DNA from: Elgaria multicarinata webbii
Taxonomy: Eukaryota > Chordata > Lepidosauria > Squamata > Anguidae
Length of the DNA stretch: 64,000 bases
NCBI RefSeq assembly: GCF_023053635.1
Contig: NC_086180.1
Span: 92,295,447 to 92,359,446, forward strand
Reading direction: 5' to 3'
Shown in pieces: positions 56,571 to 64,000 of this stretch. A program made the translations under genes and the position numbers. The notes beneath the pieces are model-generated. The model ran no database searches. It saw only the letters and a list, made by a program, of their open reading frames with translations, and was not told the DNA's origin. Numbering within the stretch: the stretch's first letter is position 1; each line of letters opens with the position of its first letter.

Positions 56571-58720
56571 TCATAGAATCATAGAATAGCAGAGTTGGAA
56601 GGGGCCTACAAGGCCATCGAGTCCAACCCCCTGCTCAATGCAGGAATCCACCCTAAAGCATCCCTGACAGATGCTTGTCCAGCTGCCTCTTGAAGGCCTC
56701 TAGTGTGGGAGAGCCCACAACCTCCCTAGGTAACTGATTCCATTGTCGTACTGCTCTAACAGTCAGGAAGTTTTTCCTGATGTCCAGCTGGAATCTGGCT
56801 TCCTTCAACTTGAGTCCGTTATTCCGTGTCCTGCACTCTGGGAGGATCAAGAAGAGATCCTGGCCCTCCTCTGTGCGACAGCCTTTTAAGTATTTGAAGA
56901 GTGCTATCATGTCTCCCCTCAATCTTCTCTTCTCCAGGCTAAACATGCCCAGTTCTTTCAGTCTCTCTTCATTAGGGCTTTGTTTCCAGACCCCTGATTA
57001 TCCTGGTTGCCCTCCTCTGAACACGCTCCAGCTTGTCTCCGTCCTTCTTGTATTGTGGAGTCCACAACTGGACACAATACTCTAGATGAGACCTAACCAG
57101 GGCCTAATAGAGAGGAACCAGTACTTCACGCGATTTGGAAGCTATATTTCTATTAATGCAGCCCAAAATAGCATTTGCCTTTCTTGCAGCCATATCGCAC
57201 TGTTGGCTCATATTCAGCTTGTGATCTACTACAATTCCAAGATCCTTCTCGTTTGTAGTATTGCTGAGCCAAGTATCCCCCATCTTGTAACTCTGCATTT
57301 GGTTTCTATTTCCTAGATGTAGAACTCGACATTTATCCCTATTAAATTTCATTCTTTTGTTTTCAGTTCGGCACTCCAGCCTATCAAGATCACTTTAAAG
57401 TTTGTTTCTGTCTTCCAGGGTATTAGCTATCCCACCCAATTTTGTGTCATCTGCAAATTTGATAAGCATTCCCTGCACCTCATCATCCAAATCATTAATA
57501 AAAATGTTGAAGAGCACTGGGCCCAGGACTGAGCTCTGCGGTACCCCACTCGTTGCCTCTCCCCAGTTTGAGAAGGTTCCATTGATAAGTACTCTTTGAG
57601 TCCGATTCTGTAGCCAACTGTGAATCCACCTAATAGTTGTTCCATCTAGCCCACTTTTAGCTAGTTTGTTAATCAGAATATCATGTGGTTCTTTGTCAAA
57701 AGCTTTGCTGAAGTCAAGATTTGTGATGTCCACAGCATTCCCACAATCCACAAGGGAGGTTATCCTTTAAAAAAATGAGATCAAATTAGTTTGACAGGAT
57801 TTGTTTCTGACGAATCCATGCTGGCTTCTAGTAATCAGTGCATTGTTTTCAAGGTGCTTACGGAGTGACTTCTTTATCATCTGCTCCAAAATTTCTCCAG
57901 GGATGGATGTCAGACTGACTGGTCTGTAGTTTCCAGGTTCCTCCTTTTTGCCTTTTTTGAAGATAGGGACAACATTAGCCCTCCTCCAGTCGTCCGGCAC
58001 CTTCCATGATTTTGCAAAGATAATAGACAAAGGTTCTGAGAGTTCTTCCGCGAACTCCCTCATTACTCTAGGATGCAGTTCATCGGGTCCTGGAGAGTTT
58101 GAATTAAGTGTTCTTTGACCATTTGTTTATCAATCTCAAACTGTAATCCTGCCCCCTCAACTTCTGCTTCACTTTTTACAGGGGGGGTCATAGACCCGCT
58201 TTTGGTAAAAGACTGAGCCAAAGTAGAAATTGAGCACTTCAGCCTTTTCTTTGTCATCTGTTATCGATTTGCCATCCTCATTAAGCAGTTGAACCACCAC
58301 TTCTTTCCTCTGTCTTTTACTACTCACGTATCTGAAGAAAGCCTTTTTATTGCTTTTAGCATCCCTTGCTAATCTCAGCTTTAGGCTTCCTGATGCCATT
58401 TTGGCACTTCTGCGTCACCTGTCTGTACTCTTCTTTTGTAGCCTGGCCTTCCTTCCACTTCCTATATGTATCCTTTTTTGTTTTCAGGTCATCTCTAAGC
58501 TTTTTGTGGAGCCACATTGGTTTCCTCTGTTGTCTTCTATCTTTTCTCCTTGTTGGAATTGTTTGTAACTGTGCCTTTAAAATTTCCTTTTTTAAATACT
58601 CCCACCCATCCTGCACTCCTTTTCACATTAGGCTCACTTGCCATGGGACCTTACTTATCATGGTTCTGAGTTTATTAAAATTAGCTTTCCTAAAATCCAG
58701 AGTACATGTATGGCTACACT
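56571..58720 (-). mobile_element. Long CR1 LINE copy, linker through RT to 3' end
   Basis: The 3' terminus TCATAGAATCATAGAAT is at 56,571. Minus-strand protein pieces in 5' to 3' order: NKLRTMISKVPWQ, MQDGWEYLKKEILKAQLQTI, LARDAKSNKKAFFRYVSSKR, MREFAEELSEPLSIIFAKSW, PVSLTSIPGEILEQMIKKSL, FSKAFDKEPHDILI, SVLGPVLFNIFINDLDDEVQ, KFADDTKLGG, KDLGIVVDHKLNMSQQCDMA and [20 protein letters not shown]. About 2.15 kb. Several frame changes make it inactive, but it is among the better preserved CR1s here. It abuts CpG island 2. Confidence 0.93.
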
Positions 58721-58729
58721 CAGAAAACC

Positions 58730-60620
58730 ACAATCTCCTTTTGCTCCCTCCCTCCGGATGGCTCTACTAAGCCCAGTCCTTCCTGTTGGATTGCCCAAAG
58801 AGAGAGGATGGCTGAGTTCGGACAACGCACTAATCAATGGTTGTTTCCCATTCTGTTCCTATTACACACCCACACACCCATTAATTAGCATGTTGTCCAA
58901 ACTCAGCCAATGAGTGAGTAGGTAGAGCACTAGAGAGGGAGAGGGCAGGTGAGCCACTGGAAATTGTGGCAATCATCACTTGCCCAGTGCCTTGTTGCCA
59001 AGAGAAAGAAAGGCTGTGTAATTGTGTGATGGGGGGCCCAGCTGTCACACCTTCTTCTTCCTTCCCTCTGTCTGGCACAACAGGGGGGAGAAGCCAATGA
59101 GCAAGTTGCGCTGCCTAGGTGGAGAGGGTGAGCGATTGGGTAGAGGTAGCTGCTCACACTCTCTCTCAGCAGCACCACAGGCCAAATCCACTTTGGTGCA
59201 GTGCCCAGAGAGGTTAAGCAAAGAAGAGGCAGGAGGAGTCGCTGCCCAAAGAATAAAGATATCCCCCCTCTTTTTGGATAGCCTATGACCCTAGTAAAAT
59301 TATTAGCCACAATGGCCATCTGTAATGAGTGGCTTTCATGGTGGGGGGGACCATTCATTGAAACAAACCCTTAATTGTATGTATAAAGCATGATACATGT
59401 TTGGGTCTATAAGTTTGACACCTTTTGTCCAAAGTAACCAGAAAAATCCATAACACATTAAAATAATGTTGGGGGTATAACTGAAAAGGTTCATAATGCA
59501 CAGTACAAAATATGTATGTCAGGAATAGAAAATTTTGTTCTTTAGATTTCATTTAGGGATAAAATTGTTCATAGAGGCCAGGGTATAGTCTACCATTGCC
59601 AATTCTAACTTCCTAATGAAGGTATGTATATGTATATGTTGCGTACTATTTGCTTGGAAGATATATGAAAATAATAAAAGAACTAAATGATTTATGTGTT
59701 TGGAAGCACAAGTGTGTCTCCTTTGTTCACAATTTCAGGTGCTGTATGTTTAAAACATCTTAAGTGTACAGCTAAAATAATACAATTTTGAATCAACTGA
59801 CATTTTTACAAACTTTTTTTTCATTCATGCTGTACCTCTGAATAGCATTCGTATAAAATATGTAATATGTGAAGTGAGCTTTAGGCTACAAAGCTATACC
59901 TCTTTCCCTAGAAGTAAGCCCAATTGAACTCAGTGAGACTTCTGAGTAGACATGTATAGGATTTCACTGCTAGTTGCTTAGGTAAGAGTGGGAAGTCTAG
60001 CACTGGAACTCTGGGAAGTAAATCCCACTATGTTCAATTGAACTAACTCCCACATAAGTGTGCATAGGATTCTAGCCTTAACGTCCGAGCCTAAGCTTGT
60101 TTACGCAGAAATAAATCCTAGAGCTCCATCACATCAGTGATTTATCGCACACTCGCCATGCCTGGTATGCGGTTTTGCAGCCCAGTACTCACATGACGTC
60201 ATCCATGTCCTGCACTCATTTCCCCTTTCCCCCTCCATGTTTCATTTCTTTTTGGAGCGGGGAGAGTCTGGTTTTTTTCCCTTCATGCAAAATTAATGTG
60301 CTCCTCCATCCGTATATTGTTGTCCTTTCATTCTATCGGACCATCCTGTTTTTTGTTGGGACGGGTCTAGCTGACAAAAGAGGAGGGCAGGGGCCCAGGT
60401 GATGCCCTCCCCGCACAGATCATACCAGGTCAACTGAAGGGCCTGAAGATGTGACCCTAGCCAGTTCCTTGGTCAGTTTGGGGGTAGCTCTGGCTGCCCA
60501 GGAGTCGGACCTTTTGCACATTGGCTCATGGCCCCTTCCTGGGCCAAGGATGTTAGCGAGGAAAGGACATGTTGACCATTGGGACAGAGAGACATTTGCA
60601 CAGGAAGGAAGGTAAGTGCG
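58730..60620. other. No recognised gene; two copies of the dispersed ~90-bp repeat
   Basis: The copies are at ~59,884-59,972 (AGTAAGCCCAATTGAACTCA, GAGTAGACATGTATAGGATT) and ~60,003-60,083. About 58,800-58,920 may hold inverted text (GAGTTCGGACAACGCACTAA against ATTAGCATGTTGTCCAAACT). Nothing else is supported. Confidence 0.45.
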
Positions 60621-60627
60621 AATTTTC

Positions 60628-60971
60628 CAGCCCCTTGCCTCTGGAAAAGTAAAAAACAAACAAAAATGGGGGTGGGGGAAGAGAGGAATGAGGCCATTCC
60701 TCCCCCCTTTTTAATTTTAGAATCTATCTGCGGAGCTCCACAGTTACAGATAAAAATGGGAGGGGGAAGGAACGAGACAGCAGAGGAGGATGCAACTGGG
60801 CAAACCACTTCTCACTCTGGCTCCCCGTTCCCCGATTTTTATTTTTATTATCTGTATCTGCGGAGCTCCGCAGATACAGATAATAAAATTAAAAAAGGGG
60901 GAGGTATGGCCCATTTCTCTCCCCCCCCCCATTTTTCTTTATTTTACTTTTCTAGAGGTACGGGGCTGCCC
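60628..60971. mobile_element. Long-inverted-repeat element with a 46-bp perfect palindrome
   Basis: The left arm (CAGCCCCTTGCCTCTGGAAA ... TTTTTTAATTTTAGAATCTA) and right arm (~60,843-60,971) pair over ~120 bp with modest divergence. Within the right arm, 60,843-60,888 is a perfect palindrome centred on GGAGCTCC; the left arm has the corresponding TCTGCGGAGCTCCACAG, one side diverged. A ~90-bp spacer has no homology I know. Confidence 0.7.
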
Positions 60972-61024
60972 ATGGTAACCAATTGGGGCACCATGGGTTC
61001 CACTGCCAAAGAAGTCTGAGTAAG

Positions 61025-61162
61025 TGCCTCAGTAACTTTTTTGGAGTGGAGTTTCCAGGGTTTGCCCTCAAATGGCTTCGCAATGGCAGCTGTGTCATGT
61101 AGATGACATGCCGCTACTGCGAAGGCACCCCGAGGCAAACCCTTCGTGTAGATGTGCCCTCA
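61025..61162. mobile_element. MITE-like fragment ending GTGTAGATGTGCCC
   Basis: The right end CGTGTAGATGTGCCC resembles the inverted ends at 46.5 and 52.0 kb. An internal hairpin is formed by GCTTCGCAATGGCAGCTGTG and CATGCCGCTACTGCGAAGGC. The left end is unclear. Confidence 0.45.
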
Positions 61163-61179
61163 GACAGGATAAAGTCTAT

Positions 61180-61440
61180 TTTTTATTATTATTTATTTAT
61201 TTATTACATTTATATACCACCCCACAGCCAAAGCTCTCTGGGCGGTTTACAGCAATTAAAAATGGTAAACATTAAAAATACAAAATTTAAAAACCATCAA
61301 AAACAAAAAACAGTATAAAAACAACAGTCGAAATGAAAGACTAAATAAATTAAAGTCTAAATGAAAAGCTCTTCAAGAGGTTTTGAAAGATGCGCAGCCT
61401 ATGTGAGGAGTGAGAACCTCCTTCAGCCTGTGGACGAAAT
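61180..61440 (-). mobile_element. L2-type LINE 3' end, minus strand
   Basis: (TTA/TTTA)n then TATATACCACCCCACAGCCA and GCTCTCTGGGCGGTTTACAG, followed by ~170 bp of A-rich 3' UTR complement. Confidence 0.75.
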
Positions 61441-61844
61441 TGCATGTTGGAGATGCTCTCAGGGGCTGCATTCCAGTGGTGAGTGGGGCCAAGGGCAAAA
61501 GGAGCAAGACCCCTCCCACCATGTTGTAGCTTAAAGTGCCTACTGCCAGTAACTACGTCTTAGGAGAGGCATTTCATCCTTTGAGAATGGGGGAAGACAC
61601 TGCAGAAAAGCAACAACCAAGCAATGGGTGGCTGGGGGAAGGCATTGGGGCCAGGGAAGGGCCCCCCCCCCCCGGTTGCCACCAGGAAAAACCTAGAGGG
61701 GTGCATTGGGCAACAGATTTGGCCCACAGGTCTGAGGTTTCCCTCCCCAGGCCTGTCTGAACCTGCCCAAAACATTGGATATCTTGGGTGTCTTTGCTTT
61801 CAGAGATGATCAGGATTTGCTTGATCAGGACGAGGGCCAGTTTA

Positions 61845-62158
61845 ATGGTGGTGCCCCAGCTATGGAATATGTTCCCTAGGCAGGCTCAGCAGGCAGCAAC
61901 TCTCTTTCTCTTTTAGAAGACCCATTTTCATTCTTTTCATTCTCCAGGCTTTTAAAGAGGTGATCAGTGGCTGCTGCTTTTAATTGTCTCTCCCCCACCC
62001 TCGCCCCCATTTTACCTTAATCTTAGATTGCTTCTTGCTGCTGCTGTTGAAAAGGCTTGATTCTATTATTTTTACTGTTTTACTATACATTTATTTTTAA
62101 TTGCCCAGAGAGCTTCGGCTGTAGGGCGGTATAGAAATGCAATAAATAAATAAATAAA
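61845..62158 (+). mobile_element. L2-like LINE C-terminal remnant and 3' end
   Basis: A decayed C-terminus (GGAPAMEYVP type text), a T-rich 3' UTR, then ATTGCCCAGAGAGCTTCGGC, GGCGGTATAGAAATGCAATA and (AATA)n. Confidence 0.7.
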
Positions 62159-62185
62159 ATTTGAATATCTGAACAGAAAACACTT

Positions 62186-62210
62186 ACACACACACACACA
62201 TACACACAGA
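62186..62210. repeat. (CA)n microsatellite
   Basis: ACACACACACACACATACAC: a short dinucleotide run just past an L2 tail. Confidence 0.9.
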
Positions 62211-62469
62211 GTTAGAGTTTCTAGGCTGCCTCTAAGTGTGGAGCCCTCTCAAGCGTTTACTCATATGTATGTACAAAATTTGAAAAAAATGCACCTGGCT
62301 TTACAGTTCTGTCAAGGTGAATGCATGAAGGGGGGATGAATTTTTACTTCTCACCTCCCTGTGTTGACTGTTGTGCCCATGTGAAATTAGTACACATATA
62401 GCATGTAATCGAAGAATGTGTTTTTTCCAGATTTCCCAACCAAGTGCCTATAAATGGGTAAAGGTCAGA

Positions 62470-63325
62470 AGGAGGGATGGTGGCACAATTTCACTCCCTC
62501 TCCATGTGTTCAGTCTCTATAGTTGGAAAGGCCACAACCTGGGTTTGGAGGTGTGTCAACCGGTTCTGGATGGGTCTACACCCCCTGAAAGACTGTGTTC
62601 GCAGCTTGGGGGTGCTCCTGGATCTGTCGCTCCAAATGACAGCCCAGATAGATGCAACGGCCAGGAGTGCCTACTATCAGCTTTGGCTGATACGTCAGCT
62701 GCGCCCCTTCCTAGAGTTGGAAGACCTAAAGATGGTCGTGCACGTGCTGGTAACTTCAAGGCTTGACTTCTGCAGTGCGCTCCACATAGGACTACCTTTG
62801 TGCCTTGTCTGGAAATTTCAACTAGTTCAAAATATGGCAGCCAGGTTGGTCACCAGTACACCTAGGGTTGACCACATTACACCTGTTTTAAAATCTCTTC
62901 ACTGGCTGCCAATTAGTTTCCGAGCGAAGGTGTTGGTTATCACCTTTAAAGCCCTACATGGTTTGGGTCCAGGCTGCCTGCGGGATCGCCTTCTCCTGTA
63001 CAATCCGCCCCGCACACTCAGGTCCTCTGGGAAGAATCTACTTCAATCAACAAAAACTAGATTGACAACTGTTACCCAGAGGACCTTCTCTTCTGCTGCT
63101 CCCAGACTGTGGAATGGCCTGCTGGAGGAGACTCATCAACTTAAATGTCTTTTTGCATTTAAGAAAGCTATAAGACTGATCTCTTCTGGCAGTCCTGCCC
63201 AGTGGAATTTTAGGATGTTTTAATAATGTGTCCTATGTTTTTAATCAATTTTATGTATTTTATACTTATTGTTGTTCCCCGCCTTGATTCAAATGGAGAG
63301 TCGGGTAAGAAATAAATTGATAATG
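62470..63325 (+). mobile_element. L2-like LINE, RT C-terminal half and 3' end
   Basis: An open frame (62,477-63,223) encodes [85 protein letters not shown] and FSSAAPRLWNGLLEET: the C-terminal region shared by L2-type RT proteins. The 3' end differs from the others (CCCCGCCTTGATTCAAATGG, then GTAAGAAATAAATTGATAAT), so it is a distinct subfamily. The frame is open for 248 codons but lacks the catalytic YADD part. Confidence 0.88.
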
Positions 63326-63329
63326 ATGA

Positions 63330-64000
63330 TGTGGCAAAAGCAGCAGGCAAAACTGGTTCAGATTGTGCCAGGTTTCTGATGGCCTTTGGGCAAGATGTCC
63401 TCAACAGGTCCCCTCCTGGCCCATTGAGTCTGCCTTCTCACAGAGCGATTTGCCACCAGCTCCTCCTCCTCCTGCTCCTCTTTCTCATCATTGACACCAC
63501 TTGCTTGCTTGACAGGCTGAGAGCCAGCGAGGCAAGGAGGCAGGCAGCGGCAGCGGCAGCGGCAGCGGCATCTCCTGCTCACTTTCTCTGGGCCAGAGCA
63601 GGAGAACAAGCGGGTTGCAACGGTGAAGAGAATGGGCAAATCCAGAGGGTCTCTTGCTAGTGGGCCCCTACTGGCATATGGGTCCTCAGCAGGGGCCCAA
63701 CCATACCTACCCTTGACACTGGCTCTGGAGAAGCTTATTCACACAAACAGCTGATGACGTGACTGGTCAGAGCAGGGGTATCACAGAGAGTTGGCATACA
63801 AGGAGTTAAATGTTAGGCATTTTAGATCATTTTTAAAGTCTCTTGTGATCCTCTGTTACACCCAGACCCCAATATTCCTTCCTGCCTGCCTTCCTGAGGG
63901 GGAAATAGGCTGCAATCATGGTTGACCTTTCTTTCAACCCTGTCCAATTTCCTGAAATAAGGCTTGCCACTGTCAATTTAAGAGGCAAGTTCCTAAAAGT
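63330..64000. other. No recognised gene; (GGCAGC)n tract
   Basis: GCAGGCAGCGGCAGCGGCAG continues to ~63,570. It produces polyAla and polyArg shadow frames. No host exon is recognised up to the window end. Confidence 0.45.

Noticed and set aside
55573-56576. Open frames of 226-290 codons on both strands in CpG island 2
   Set aside because: Several overlapping frames are open at once because stops are rare at this GC content. Translations are Pro/Arg/Ala/Gly low complexity without any recognisable domain.
1-64000. Endogenous retrovirus or other capsid-bearing element
   Set aside because: No paired LTRs, gag, protease, integrase or envelope-like reading frames were recognised; all RT-bearing sequences fit CR1, L1 or L2-type LINEs.

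Overview
The window is nuclear DNA from a squamate reptile, most likely a lizard. It holds a vertebrate forkhead gene with ordinary GT-AG introns, set in sequence dense with CR1, L2-type and L1 LINEs, a Sauria-type tRNA SINE, palindromic MITE-like elements and AT-rich microsatellites. The species call is an inference from this repeat mix, above all the tRNA-derived SINE at 31,068-31,372 and the many L2-type 3' ends that finish in (AATA)n. No endogenous retrovirus, Polinton or other capsid- or envelope-bearing element was recognised.

The only host protein gene I can support is FOXJ2, on the minus strand. Ten coding exons between 14,386 (ATG) and 3,437 (stop) join without any frame conflict: 1602 coding nucleotides including the stop, or 533 residues. 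They encode the FOXJ2 N-terminus, a complete forkhead domain split over three exons, a short Gln/Pro/His-rich region, the conserved C-terminal FOXJ block and the acidic C-terminal tail. The 5' UTR continues for at least 23 nt upstream of the ATG. Its first exon was not located. Two CpG-rich islands at about 48.7-49.45 kb and 55.55-56.55 kb are the promoter candidates. The 3' UTR probably runs from 3,436 down to about 0.6-0.7 kb, where three AATAAA motifs cluster.

From 14.4 to 48.7 kb I see no host exon. This stretch is probably a large repeat-filled first intron, or intron plus intergenic DNA. Its main item is a full-length L1 (19,563-27,730, minus) with a perfect 14-bp target duplication. 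That L1 is interrupted between RT motifs B and C by a younger, 5'-truncated L2-type LINE (21,591-24,012), which keeps an open 679-codon RT reading frame. To the right lie a CR1 cluster (28.5-31.95 kb) with a nested Sauria SINE, a CR1 copy at 35.35-37.0 kb and scattered L2 3' ends.

From 49.45 to 64 kb there are no recognised host exons. The stretch holds MITE-like elements with long inverted repeats (50.86-51.28, 52.04-52.36 and 60.63-60.97 kb), L2-type fragments, a long CR1 copy abutting the second CpG island (56,571-58,720) and GC-rich low-complexity DNA. Most open reading frames outside FOXJ2 and the LINEs are compositional shadows.
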